NCBI GenBank assembly: GCA_020437755.1
Contig: JAGQVX010000019.1
Span: 1 to 40,102, forward strand
From: Flavobacteriales bacterium
Lineage (GTDB): Bacteria > Bacteroidota > Bacteroidia > Flavobacteriales_D > Sanyastnellaceae
Length of the DNA: 40,102 bases
Direction: 5' to 3'
The first letter of the stretch is position 1; every line of letters starts with the position of its first letter. The position numbers and the translations under genes were made by a program. The notes under the pieces are model-generated. The model had not been told where the DNA came from. It was given only the letters and a program-made list of their open reading frames with translations, and searched no databases. This document shows positions 32,748-40,102 of this stretch, piece by piece.

Positions 32748-33260
32748 TTACTGTGCCGCGGCATTATCCTGAGGAACGAGCAATTCGAGGTCTCTATCGA
32801 ACAAGTAGAGTCCGCCTTTGTCATTACCGATAAGGCTAAGCTTATCCATGATGGTGCGGGCCAAGGCCTCTTCTTCAATTTGCTCGGAAACGTACCATTG
32901 CATGAAGTTATGCGTGGTGTAGTCCTTTTCTTCCAGGCAGATATGCACCAATTCATTGATTTTTTGAGTCACAAACTCTTCGTGAGAAAGCAATTTTTCG
33001 AAAACCCCGTTTAGCGAATCAAACGTGTGAGGAGGAGCATCGAGAGCAGGAATAACCGCACTTCCTCCCCTTTCATTGACAAATCTCACCAACTTGAGCA
33101 TGTGCGCTCTTTCCTCATCGCTATGGAGGTAGAGAAATCGTGAAGTACCGTTTAGCCCTTCAGATTCAGCCCAACTAGCCATGGCCAAGTAGAATTGAGA
33201 TGAGTCAGCTTCAATTTTTATTTGCGCGTTAAGAGCTTCTTCGATTTTGGGTGATAGCAT
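32748..33260 (-). CDS. ftnA: Non-haem ferritin
   Basis: A 170-aa iron-storage protein of the FtnA type. The four-helix bundle shows ferroxidase-centre residues in helix A (IKIEADSSQFYLAMASWAE), helix B (DEERAHMLKLVRFVNERGG, with the ExxH pair) and helix C (VHICLEEKDYTTHNFMQWY followed by QIEEEAL). The mature protein oxidises Fe(II) and stores ferric mineral in a 24-mer shell. ATG 33260 is preferred to the upstream TTG 33278, because the latter lies within the -7 promoter element. It is monocistronic. Confidence 0.94.
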   Translation of the reverse strand: MLSPKIEEALNAQIKIEADSSQFYLAMASWAESEGLNGTSRFLYLHSDEERAHMLKLVRFVNERGGSAVIPALDAPPHTFDSLNGVFEKLLSHEEFVTQKINELVHICLEEKDYTTHNFMQWYVSEQIEEEALARTIMDKLSLIGNDKGGLYLFDRDLELLVPQDNAAAQ

Positions 33261-33275
33261 AACGGATGTTTTTTG

Positions 33276-33301
33276 CAAAGATAAGAATGGAAGTTTTCCA
33301 T
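33276..33301 (-). promoter_or_regulatory. Ferritin promoter with dyad at the spacer
   Basis: TATCTTTG (33283 to 33276, minus) is a perfect -7 box. Upstream, in the -33/-7 spacer, lies ATGGAA-GTT-TTCCAT (33287-33301), a perfect 6-3-6 dyad. CCATTTG repeats at 33298 and 33319, exactly 21 bp apart. Likely an operator region; iron or redox control is plausible but unproven. Confidence 0.5.
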
Positions 33302-33341
33302 TTGGCAGATAGCGAAATCCATTTGCCGAATGGCCCTGTAT

Positions 33342-34205
33342 TCACACCTTTTCAAGGACAATATGGCCATAACGGAAATCCCTCCTGCAACACCCCAGGA
33401 AAAGTGCGGCCATCGATGCCTTCAAATTGCTGAGCTGGGCTTCATTCGCTACACGAAGTCCCAACCGGGCTTTTATCAATTCCCGTAACGAAAGCCAGGG
33501 AGCATGGAGTGCGCTGAATCCAATTCTGATAGACCAATCCTGGTTCCGGATCAGTTTGAACCCGCTTCTTTGCGCCGTGAGGATCAGAAGGTTTCGGTCG
33601 GGGAAATCGGGTACTGCCCAATGATTGCATACCACCCGATACAACTTGCGTCCCAAGAAGCTCATTTTACGACAGGGTCTCCTTCGCATTCCATCACAGA
33701 TGATGAGTCGGGCTCCCGGTTTTAACACACGGGCAACTTCTTTGATTGCTGATTCCTTATTTTCAGCATGGCACAGACTCTCCAGAAACCAGGCGCCATC
33801 GGCACTTTTATCGGGAATCTCCAATTTATTGTAATCCTTGCAGTAGATCGGAAAATTGCCGCCATAGTTGTAGCGTGCCCAATTTGTTTGATGAGGTGAG
33901 ATCGTAAATCCTTTAAAGTTATTGTTCGGAAATTTGGTCATTGCGTACTTAACCGTTGCCCCAACGCCGCAACCCAGGTCCAGATAGGTACCTCCTGATT
34001 TGTCCTGACAACACTCTGTAATTACGACATCATTCATCTTTTGGAGCATGCGTTCTCTTCTGAAAGCGCACATTCCCGGTTTCCAGTAGCCAAAATGCAT
34101 ATTCATGTGCTTACTCCAAATGCGGTAATCCGACGTGGCATCGCGGTAAAAATCTGCGATACGATTCACTGTATTTTGCTGTGTAGGGGTGTTTACTGCT
34201 GTCAT
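33342..34205 (-). CDS. Class I SAM-dependent methyltransferase
   Basis: A 287-aa Rossmann methyltransferase. The N-terminal WSKHMNMHFGYWKPG segment (about residues 27-41) resembles the tocopherol/sterol and cyclopropane-synthase-like group. Motif I is YLDLGCGVGATVKYA (about 71-85), and ESLCHAENKESAIKEVARVLKPG carries the post-motif III pattern. The substrate is unknown; a small lipid or quinone-like molecule is possible from the family. The start was set at ATG 34205 because the family-like sequence begins there. ATG 34295 adds 30 Gly/Ser-rich residues with no family match, but cannot be excluded. An 18-bp dyad shared with the GbsR gene lies just upstream, suggesting control by that regulator. 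Confidence 0.8.
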   Translation of the reverse strand: MTAVNTPTQQNTVNRIADFYRDATSDYRIWSKHMNMHFGYWKPGMCAFRRERMLQKMNDVVITECCQDKSGGTYLDLGCGVGATVKYAMTKFPNNNFKGFTISPHQTNWARYNYGGNFPIYCKDYNKLEIPDKSADGAWFLESLCHAENKESAIKEVARVLKPGARLIICDGMRRRPCRKMSFLGRKLYRVVCNHWAVPDFPDRNLLILTAQRSGFKLIRNQDWSIRIGFSALHAPWLSLRELIKARLGLRVANEAQLSNLKASMAALFLGCCRRDFRYGHIVLEKV

Positions 34206-34312
34206 GGCATCCTTATTTTGTGAGGTGATGGAGGAATCGACTTCTACTGGACGAAAAGCGAAACCGGATCCGCCACCAAAACCCCATTGTAACATTCATT
34301 CCTTTCGGTATT

Positions 34313-34330
34313 TTCAATATTTTTTGAAAC
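34313..34330. promoter_or_regulatory. Operator dyad B, before the methyltransferase gene
   Basis: TTTCAATATTTTTTGAAA, a TTTCAA-N6-TTGAAA dyad, lies 19 bp after the GbsR stop and 18 bp before ATG 34295. It is identical at 16 of 18 positions to dyad A on the other side of the regulator gene. Confidence 0.6.
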
Positions 34331-34348
34331 ATTGTACGCAAAAAAATA

Positions 34349-34858
34349 TCAGCGCATAAGTTTGAGCAAACTACCTGTGAACCAATGTTCGTCGGCAGCT
34401 ATCAATTTGTCGAATGACTTATTGATTTTCTCCGATACATCGCCAATGTTGTTCACGGTATTGACAAACTCTTTCATTTCCAGTGCGTCGGCCTCCGGGT
34501 CATTAATCTTGCTCACTTCCTCGATAGTGCGGAGAATAGGTTGTAGTTCACGTTTTCTGCGTTCCTGAGCTATTCGCACTACCACTTTCCACATATCCTT
34601 CTCTGCTTTGAAAAACTCCTTTCTTTCACCGAGTTTAATCACCCGTTCGGCCAGACCCCAATCGATTAATGCCCTCATGTTCATGTTGGCATTCCCACGT
34701 GAAATATTGAGTCTACTCATCACATCTTCGGCACACAGAGACTGAGGAGAAATCAGCAAAAGAGCATGAATCTGCGCCATTGTTTTACTGATCCCCCACT
34801 GGGAGCCCAGGGCTCCCCAGCTTTCGATGAACGAATCTTGTGCTTCAGTGAGTTTCAT
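34349..34858 (-). CDS. GbsR/MarR-family transcriptional regulator
   Basis: A 169-aa winged-helix regulator. The DNA-binding domain spans about residues 15-90. SWGALGSQWGISKTMAQIHALLLISPQSLCAEDVMSRL-type helices lead to the recognition helix NISRGNANMNMRALIDWGLAERV, followed by the wing (KLGERKEFFKAEKDMW) and a helical dimerisation tail. This matches the GbsR subfamily, whose members sense small ligands. It is flanked by two matching dyads, one over its own -33 element, which points to autorepression plus control of the downstream methyltransferase gene. It starts 31 bp after the FAD oxidoreductase gene. Confidence 0.9.
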   Translation of the reverse strand: MKLTEAQDSFIESWGALGSQWGISKTMAQIHALLLISPQSLCAEDVMSRLNISRGNANMNMRALIDWGLAERVIKLGERKEFFKAEKDMWKVVVRIAQERRKRELQPILRTIEEVSKINDPEADALEMKEFVNTVNNIGDVSEKINKSFDKLIAADEHWFTGSLLKLMR

Positions 34859-34862
34859 AAAG

Positions 34863-34892
34863 CAAACTTACTAAAGATTTCATTACTTTCAA
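34863..34892 (-). promoter_or_regulatory. Promoter for GbsR gene
   Basis: TTG (34892-34890), a 19-bp spacer and TAAGTTTG (34870-34863) on the minus strand match the consensus. The -33 TTG lies inside dyad A. The predicted transcript starts at or within a few bases of the ATG, so it is nearly leaderless. Confidence 0.6.
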
Positions 34893-34904
34893 TTGTTTTT
34901 GAAA
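34887..34904. promoter_or_regulatory. Operator dyad A, at the GbsR promoter
   Basis: TTTCAATTGTTTTTGAAA, a TTTCAA-N6-TTGAAA dyad, overlaps the -33 element of the GbsR promoter and encodes the last residues (FKNN) and stop of the FAD oxidoreductase. A bound dimer would block regulator transcription. Confidence 0.65.
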
Positions 34905-35947
34905 TATTTATCAAATCGACGAACGCTAGCTTCTTCGATAGGTTCAATGTTGGACAAAAGTAAGTTGGCCATCATGAGCGTCATGGCCGGCGCAAGGATA
35001 ACTCCCCTGGTTCCTAGTCCGTTGAAGACTGCCAACCTGGGTATTGACGGATGCCAGCCCAGGACAGGCCGACGGTCTTTGCAGGTAGGTCGATTCCCGG
35101 CGACATGGTGAGTGACACAATGATCTGATTTCAAAAATGGTTTGAGTTTGTCCAGAATTTCGTGCTTTCCGGTTTCGTCGGGATCGTTATGATCCAGGGT
35201 CCACTCGTAAGTAGAGCCGGCACGATAGGTTTTACCTCCCACGGGCAGGAGGAATTTGCCATTGTTCAAAATAAAGCCGGTTGCATCGGTTGCATTCTCG
35301 ATGGTAAGAACCTGCCCCTTCGTTCGTGTGATAGGGAGATGGCTCCATTGGGGCCAATCGAGAATACCGGTTCCATTGGCACAAATCATGGCTCCCGCAG
35401 TGACCTTTTCGAATTGTACTCCTGACTTACTGAACTGTATTGAGTTCGGGTCGACTTTTAATTCCATCCATGACTCCCGACTTATCAGCCAGTCCCGCAC
35501 TGCATCAATTAGGATATTGAGATCGACGTAACCGGCAGAGGTAACAATGCCATAGCCAAACGGAGCATCAAAGTTGTCAAGCTCGCTATACGATTGAACT
35601 GAGAGGTGATCAAGTAGGGATCCATCGGCTTCAACAGCAAATTGATTGGCGCCAAAGGCATCATTGAAAAAACGCGCCAAAGGCATAGCAAAGCAACATT
35701 TCACTCCCAACTCCTGCTCCAATTGATGGTAATAATCTAGGGCAAGGGGAAGAAATTCTTTGGCATTCCAAGACAGATTGAGTCTTTTAAAGACTACCGG
35801 ATTGAACATACCTGCTGCCACTCGTGAAGCAGTGATCGGCGCCGGTTGTTCGACAACAATAACCGATTTACCCTGGCGGATGAGTTCCATGGCCAACAAG
35901 GAACCTGCCAGTCCCTGGCCAACAAGCGCAAAATCGTAGGAATTCAC
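34889..35947 (-). CDS. FAD-dependent oxidoreductase (DAO / glycine-oxidase-like)
   Basis: A 352-aa flavoprotein. The N-terminal Rossmann motif is FALVGQGLAGSLLAMELIRQ (about residues 5-24, GxGxxG), then VIVVEQ and ASRVAAGMFNPV. A second region contains ICANGTGI (about 185), and the C-terminal FAD-contact motif is AVFNGLGTRGVILAPAMTLMMA (about 308-330). The DAO superfamily oxidises amines or amino acids with oxygen or a quinone; ThiO/glycine oxidase is a plausible relative, but the substrate is unknown. The start is GTG 35947, with a single base after the kbl stop, so translation is likely coupled. The nearby Kbl releases glycine, which could feed it; that link is inference. Confidence 0.82.
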   Translation of the reverse strand: MNSYDFALVGQGLAGSLLAMELIRQGKSVIVVEQPAPITASRVAAGMFNPVVFKRLNLSWNAKEFLPLALDYYHQLEQELGVKCCFAMPLARFFNDAFGANQFAVEADGSLLDHLSVQSYSELDNFDAPFGYGIVTSAGYVDLNILIDAVRDWLISRESWMELKVDPNSIQFSKSGVQFEKVTAGAMICANGTGILDWPQWSHLPITRTKGQVLTIENATDATGFILNNGKFLLPVGGKTYRAGSTYEWTLDHNDPDETGKHEILDKLKPFLKSDHCVTHHVAGNRPTCKDRRPVLGWHPSIPRLAVFNGLGTRGVILAPAMTLMMANLLLSNIEPIEEASVRRFDKYFKNN

Positions 35948-35948
35948 A

Positions 35949-37148
35949 CTAGGCGGAAACGGGGATTACACCCAACTCACGCCCAACCTTTTCAAAAGCA
36001 GCAATGGCTTTATCCAGGTGCTCCTTATCATGAGCTGCAGAAAGCTGCACACGAATCCTTGCTTGTCCTTTAGGTACGACCGGATAGAAAAAGCCGATGA
36101 CGTAGATCCCTTCCTGGAGCAACATATCCGCAAATTTCTGAGCCAAGGGAGCATCATACAGCATGATTGGCACAATAGCTGAATCCCCATCTTTAATGTC
36201 AAACCCTTTGGCTTTAATTCCCGCTTTGAAGTAGTTTACATTCCATTCCAGCTTGTCCCTTAACTCAGTAGTTTGGCTCAAAAGATCGAATACCGCTATG
36301 CTGGCTCCCACAATAGACGGCGCCAGGGAATTACTGAACAGGTAGGGGCGGGAGCGCTGACGTAGCAACTCAATAATTTCTTTACGCCCCGTGGTAAATC
36401 CACCCATGGCTCCACCCAATGCTTTTCCCAACGTACCGGTAATGATGTCAACCCTCCCAAGGACGTTACGAAGCTCAACTGAACCCCTTCCGGTTTTACC
36501 TATGAACCCCGTTGCATGGCATTCATCCACCATGACCAAGGCATTGTATTTGTCGGCCAGATCACAAATTTTATCCAATTGGGCCACATATCCATCCATT
36601 GAAAACACCCCATCGGTAACTATGATTTTGAATCGAGCTTCTGAGGCAGCCTTCAATTGTTCTTCCAGATCGGCCATGTTGTTATTCTCATATCGATATC
36701 GGGCAGCTTTGCAAAGTCGCACCCCGTCGATAATTGAGGCATGATTCAGGGAATCGCTTATAATGGCGTCTTCGGGGCCAAGCAACGGCTCAAACACACC
36801 GCCATTTGCATCAAACGCCGCTGCGTAGAGGATGGTATCCTCCGTATGCAGAAACTCGGCGATGCGTGCCTCCAACTCTTTGTGTATATCCTGTGTACCA
36901 CAAATAAAGCGCACTGACGACATGCCAAATCCGTGTGAATCCGTGGCCTTCTTGGCTGCTTCGACCACTTTCGGATGCGAGGATAGTCCAAGGTAGTTAT
37001 TAGCACAGAAGTTAATCACTTCCTCGCCTGTACTCACCTTGATCACGGCGTCCTGAGGAGTCGTGATAATTCGTTCGCGTTTGAACAAACCGGCTTGTTC
37101 GATATCAGCCAGTTCTTTTTGAAGGAAATCCTTGAAATTGCCGTACAT
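35949..37148 (-). CDS. kbl: 2-amino-3-ketobutyrate CoA ligase (glycine C-acetyltransferase)
   Basis: A 399-aa PLP enzyme of the alpha-oxoamine synthase family. It cleaves 2-amino-3-ketobutyrate with CoA to glycine and acetyl-CoA in threonine breakdown. Schiff-base Lys242 lies in [48 protein letters not shown] and [18 protein letters not shown] (about residues 205-222) are Kbl signatures. No threonine dehydrogenase gene is adjacent. It is cytosolic and has its own promoter with an upstream dyad. The next gene begins one base after its stop. Confidence 0.94.
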   Translation of the reverse strand: MYGNFKDFLQKELADIEQAGLFKRERIITTPQDAVIKVSTGEEVINFCANNYLGLSSHPKVVEAAKKATDSHGFGMSSVRFICGTQDIHKELEARIAEFLHTEDTILYAAAFDANGGVFEPLLGPEDAIISDSLNHASIIDGVRLCKAARYRYENNNMADLEEQLKAASEARFKIIVTDGVFSMDGYVAQLDKICDLADKYNALVMVDECHATGFIGKTGRGSVELRNVLGRVDIITGTLGKALGGAMGGFTTGRKEIIELLRQRSRPYLFSNSLAPSIVGASIAVFDLLSQTTELRDKLEWNVNYFKAGIKAKGFDIKDGDSAIVPIMLYDAPLAQKFADMLLQEGIYVIGFFYPVVPKGQARIRVQLSAAHDKEHLDKAIAAFEKVGRELGVIPVSA

Positions 37149-37172
37149 GGTTGGATATTAATGAGTGAATTG

Positions 37173-37205
37173 CGAAGGTACATCGGGGGCTGGAAACTTT
37201 CAAAA
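37173..37205 (-). promoter_or_regulatory. Promoter for kbl
   Basis: TTTTG (37205-37201), a 20-bp spacer and TACCTTCG (37180-37173) on the minus strand; the -7 box is one base off TAnnTTTG. The leader to the ATG is about 20 nt. Confidence 0.5.
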
Positions 37206-37232
37206 CAATTCTACATTCAAGCCCAATTTCCA

Positions 37233-37259
37233 TATTTCCTACTTTTTTTGTAGGAAATA
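37233..37259. repeat. Perfect 10-bp inverted repeat upstream of kbl
   Basis: TATTTCCTAC, seven T, then GTAGGAAATA form a perfect dyad about 28 bp upstream of the kbl -33 element. The position suggests a regulator site; no terminator-like T-run follows the second arm. Confidence 0.5.
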
Positions 37260-37416
37260 AACTGAAACGCCTTCTCTCGTGTCTATCGAGGCGAAAAAAT
37301 GCCTAATTTTACACCGGTTGTAAATAAATAGCTAAACGATGCTCAGGATTCGGCAGGTATTGCACGTTTTCTATCGAGATTGAACAATTTTTGTAAGACC
37401 CCGGATTCGGGTATCG

Positions 37417-37448
37417 CAAAGCTCCCTTCGGGGAGCTTTGGCTTTTTT
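37417..37448 (+). terminator. Stand-alone plus-strand terminator with UUCG loop
   Basis: CAAAGCTCCC and GGGAGCTTTG form a perfect 10-bp stem closed by a TTCG tetraloop and followed by GCTTTTTT. It overlaps the stop codon of the convergent LD-carboxypeptidase gene. No plus-strand gene lies upstream. A smaller hairpin CCCG-GATT-CGGG (37400-37411) precedes it, so a small RNA beginning in about 37300-37390 is possible. On the minus strand no T-run follows the stem. Confidence 0.75.
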
Positions 37449-38391
37449 AGGCCTCTTTGTTTGACCAGCTCAATTCAATGGATTGATCTTCCACACGCAA
37501 CTCCGCGTGTCGGTTCAGGTACATCGCCCGGTTATCGGCAATATGTCCGGCGCAAAATCCCCAAGCTACCGGAATATGGAGATTTGCCGTATGGCTTTCA
37601 ATAATTTCTCGGGCATTGAAGCCAAATGGATTATCCGCAGAGAATCCGAACTCTTTAGTATTGTCGCGCATGTCGGACATTCCACCCACGATGATACCAC
37701 CACATTTTTGAAGCTGACCACTCACTTTGAGGTTCATCATCATGCGGTCAAGATGGTACAGATGTTCGTCGAGATCTTCAATAAATAAGATGGAGCCCTG
37801 CTCCACTTTGAAATAAGGCGACCCGGCCAAGCTATAGAGTACAGATAAATTACCCCCTACCAGTTTACCTGAGCATTGGCCGTTTCGAATACCCTCAGCA
37901 CCCTTACACTTTAACGAAGTCAATGAACCGTTCAGTGCTGCTCTCAGAGAATCCAGGGCTTCCGGGGTATTTTGATCAAAATTGACCGGCATACTGGCAT
38001 GTATGGACGCAATTCCGAGATACTGAGACCAGCAGTGCAGGACGGTTACATCCGAATAACCCACGAGCCACTTTGGACATTTGGCGTATGCCTGAGCATT
38101 GATACAATCCAAAATACGGACGGTGCCATACCCTCCGCGCAACACAGCGATGGCTTTAACCGAAGGATTTTGCAATGCCTCGTTGAATACATTAGCGCGA
38201 TGGGCGTCGGAACCTGCCAACTGGAAATTGCGTTTCAAGAGCTCATCATGAACGTGCACTTTGAATCCCCACTTGGTATAGTATCGAGAGGCCGTTTCCA
38301 CCATTGTTTCATCCACAAAACGAGCCGTGGCCACGAGAGCGACGGTATCGCCCGGCTTCAGAAAGGGAGGTATCACGGAACCATGTTGCAT
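37447..38391 (-). CDS. LD-carboxypeptidase (peptidase S66 family)
   Basis: A 314-aa serine peptidase of family S66, which trims the terminal D-Ala from murein tetrapeptides during cell-wall recycling; MccF-like immunity proteins are relatives. The nucleophile lies in VGYSDVTVLH (Ser near residue 117), with Glu in FIEDLDEHLYHLDRM and His in GFCAGHIADNRAMYL completing the S66 triad. The N-terminal region is PPFLKPGDTVALVATARFV. ATG 38391 is preferred. The longer frames (38433, 38550) overlap the metG promoter or coding region. No signal peptide is seen, so it is probably cytosolic. It is divergent from metG. Confidence 0.88.
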   Translation of the reverse strand: MQHGSVIPPFLKPGDTVALVATARFVDETMVETASRYYTKWGFKVHVHDELLKRNFQLAGSDAHRANVFNEALQNPSVKAIAVLRGGYGTVRILDCINAQAYAKCPKWLVGYSDVTVLHCWSQYLGIASIHASMPVNFDQNTPEALDSLRAALNGSLTSLKCKGAEGIRNGQCSGKLVGGNLSVLYSLAGSPYFKVEQGSILFIEDLDEHLYHLDRMMMNLKVSGQLQKCGGIIVGGMSDMRDNTKEFGFSADNPFGFNAREIIESHTANLHIPVAWGFCAGHIADNRAMYLNRHAELRVEDQSIELSWSNKEA

Positions 38392-38418
38392 AGCGATACA
38401 AATGTGCTGATAACTGGC

Positions 38419-38426
38419 TATCTTTG
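38419..38426 (+). promoter_or_regulatory. -7 box for metG
   Basis: TATCTTTG is a perfect TAnnTTTG, 37 bp before the metG ATG. It falls within the possible 5' extension of the divergent carboxypeptidase frame, supporting the shorter start for that gene. No clear -33 TTG was seen. Confidence 0.5.
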
Positions 38427-38463
38427 ACGCCATTTCCGGAAATTTCTGAAATAACGCGTGTTC

Positions 38464-40102
38464 ATGTCCACTCCAAGTTATACCAGCCCCAAGCGCTACA
38501 TGATTACTTCTGCCCTTCCCTATGCCAACGGACCGTTGCATATTGGGCATGTTGCAGGAGCCTATTTACCTGCGGATATCTATGTCCGTTATCTGCGTAT
38601 GACGGGGGCTGATGTTGCATGGATTTGTGGATCGGATGAGCATGGTGCGGCCATAACACTTCGAGCTAAGAAGGATGGAATTAGTCCTCAAGAAGTGGTT
38701 GATCGTTATCATGGCATTATTAAGCAGGCATTCGAAGATTTCGGGATTTCCTTTGATCACTACGATCGCACCTCATCTCAGGCACACCATAAGACTGCTC
38801 AGGACTTTTTCACAACGTTGAACAACAAAGGTTCGTTTGAAATCAAGACCAATGAGCAATATTATGACGAACAGGAAAACCAGTTTTTAGCTGACCGCTA
38901 CATTACAGGAACCTGTCCGAAATGTGGTAATCCCGGAGCATACGGCGACCAATGTGAAAAATGCGGTTCGGCTCTGAGTCCACAGGAGTTGATTGACCCT
39001 AAATCAACGATTAGTGGGAACACGCCGGTGCTGAGGGAGACCTCTCTATGGTATTTGCCCATGGGAGACCATGAGGATTGGATACGGGAATACATTGAGC
39101 GCGGCGAATTGGATGGCAAACCTCATCACGACCCCAAGCGCTGGAAAAATCATGTTGTAGGACAGTGTAAATCCTGGATTGACGCCGGATTGCAAAGTCG
39201 TGCCATGACCCGTGATTTGGACTGGGGAGTCCCTGTGCCAGTGGAAGGAGCCGAAGGTAAGGTATTGTATGTCTGGCTCGATGCCCCGATAGGATACATT
39301 ACTGCCACACAAGAATGGGCCGCTAAGGCAGGTAAGAACTGGGAAGACTATTGGCAGAGCGAAGATTCGGCATTGATTCACTTTATAGGTAAGGACAACA
39401 TTGTTTTTCACTGCATCATATTCCCCATTTTACTGAAGGAGCATGGAGGGTACAACCTACCGGTGAATGTGCCTGCCAATGAGTTTATGAATTTGCAGGG
39501 AGATAAAATTTCCACATCTCGCAACTGGGCGGTTTGGCTGCACGAGTACCTGGAGGACTTTGCGGGCAAGCAAGACGAATTGCGCTACGTTCTGGGATCG
39601 ATATTACCCGAACAAAAGGACAGCGAATTCACCTGGGAGGAATACCAGGAGCGCGTAAACAACGAGTTGGGCGCTATTCTGGGAAATTTTGTGAATCGGG
39701 CGGTGGTATTGACGCACAAGTACTACGAAGGCAAGATTCCGGTTCCCGGCGAATTGCAGGCAATGGATCGGGCGGTATTGGATGAAATACGGGAGAAGCG
39801 CGAGCTCGTGGCAAAGAGCATTGAGGGATTTAGGTTTCGCGAGGCATTGCACGAGGCCATGAATGTGGCGCGCATCGGCAATAAATATATGACGGAATGT
39901 GAGCCCTGGAAATTGGCCAAGACCGATCCTGAAAGGGTGCAAACCATTTTGAATGTTTGTCTGCAAATAGTAGCCGAATGCACCATTACACTTGAGCCAT
40001 TTCTGCCGTTCAGCATGAACCGAATCAGGGAGTCGCTGGGAATTCAGCTTGTGGGTTGGGATTCGAACAATCCATTACCGGCACCAGGACATGTGATTGG
40101 CA
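38464..40102 (+). CDS. metG: Methionyl-tRNA synthetase (partial, 3' end outside window)
   Basis: The frame is open from ATG 38464 (GTG 38458 is possible) to the window end, giving 546 codons. [21 protein letters not shown] holds the HIGH motif. CPKCG and CEKCG (about residues 150-170) are the zinc-knuckle cysteines of the connective peptide. [13 protein letters not shown] carries KISTS in place of KMSKS, a form common in this branch. [15 protein letters not shown] and the anticodon-binding helices follow. It charges tRNA-Met; the enzyme is cytosolic. A C-terminal EMAP-like tRNA-binding domain, usual in this family, would lie beyond the window. Confidence 0.97.
   Translation, partial: MSTPSYTSPKRYMITSALPYANGPLHIGHVAGAYLPADIYVRYLRMTGADVAWICGSDEHGAAITLRAKKDGISPQEVVDRYHGIIKQAFEDFGISFDHYDRTSSQAHHKTAQDFFTTLNNKGSFEIKTNEQYYDEQENQFLADRYITGTCPKCGNPGAYGDQCEKCGSALSPQELIDPKSTISGNTPVLRETSLWYLPMGDHEDWIREYIERGELDGKPHHDPKRWKNHVVGQCKSWIDAGLQSRAMTRDLDWGVPVPVEGAEGKVLYVWLDAPIGYITATQEWAAKAGKNWEDYWQSEDSALIHFIGKDNIVFHCIIFPILLKEHGGYNLPVNVPANEFMNLQGDKISTSRNWAVWLHEYLEDFAGKQDELRYVLGSILPEQKDSEFTWEEYQERVNNELGAILGNFVNRAVVLTHKYYEGKIPVPGELQAMDRAVLDEIREKRELVAKSIEGFRFREALHEAMNVARIGNKYMTECEPWKLAKTDPERVQTILNVCLQIVAECTITLEPFLPFSMNRIRESLGIQLVGWDSNNPLPAPGHVIG

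Noticed and set aside
36391..36744. 117-codon plus-strand frame within kbl
   Set aside because: It is a shadow of the kbl reading frame; the composition is Pro/Ser-rich noise and the kbl protein is fully intact.
1..40102. Anti-phage, CRISPR, toxin-antitoxin or prophage systems
   Set aside because: No cas genes, repeat arrays, integrases, transposases, restriction enzymes or recognisable toxin-antitoxin pairs were found on either strand.

Overview
The window reads as a chromosomal segment of a Bacteroidota bacterium, most likely a Flavobacteriia or Cryomorphaceae-type marine lineage. The evidence is the protein content and the promoters. There is a PorP/SprF protein, a PorG-like DUF6089 protein, type IX secretion (T9SS) sorting domains and a PD40-OmpA protein. 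There is also the order CBS-nadK-DUF6089-uppS-bamA-ompH-ompH-murI. Genes are preceded by TAnnTTTG -7 boxes rather than TATAAT boxes, and no clear Shine-Dalgarno sequences are seen. The content is mainly core genes. I saw no insertion sequence, prophage, CRISPR array, rRNA or tRNA.

Layout. 1-2274 (-): the N-terminal 758 codons of a large secreted multidomain protein that runs off the window. 2444-7418 (+): pdxA, DUF177-rpmF (own promoter and terminator), then fabH-accB-accC for fatty-acid initiation. 7419-9559 (-): panD, a flippase-like membrane protein and rfaE2, tightly packed. 9619-14229 (-): a translationally coupled surface cluster of a secreted fibre-like protein, a small T9SS type-B cargo, PorP/SprF and PD40-OmpA. 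14360-14872 (+): gamma-carbonic anhydrase. 14873-23008 (-): the envelope-biogenesis block from the CBS protein and NAD kinase through DUF6089, UppS, BamA and two OmpH/Skp chaperones to glutamate racemase. 23151-26084 (+): pdxJ, an alpha/beta hydrolase and a dihaem cytochrome c peroxidase lipoprotein. 26142-27917 (-): a CLC channel/antiporter with CBS domains, preceded by a roughly 490-bp stretch without a recognised gene that holds a stand-alone terminator and several dyads. 28404-29234 (+): tandem universal stress protein. 29383-32626 (-): a YfiR-like periplasmic protein, a TPR-like protein and a HAMP-SpoIIE phosphatase in one operon. 32748-37148 (-): ferritin, SAM methyltransferase, GbsR/MarR regulator, FAD oxidoreductase and Kbl. 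37447-38391 (-): LD-carboxypeptidase. 38464-end (+): metG, truncated by the window.

The most interesting signals are regulatory or organisational. (1) Two nearly identical 18-bp dyads, TTTCAA-N6-TTGAAA, flank the GbsR/MarR gene; one covers the -33 element of its own promoter and the other lies before the methyltransferase gene. (2) The YfiR/TPR/HAMP-SpoIIE operon resembles YfiBNR signalling with the diguanylate cyclase replaced by a PP2C phosphatase. (3) Two strong intrinsic terminators have no gene in front of them (27956-27991 minus; 37417-37448 plus), suggesting undescribed small RNAs or leaders. (4) A perfect terminator hairpin for accC is embedded in the coding sequence of the convergent rfaE2 gene.

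All functional names come from motif recognition by eye. No database search was run.
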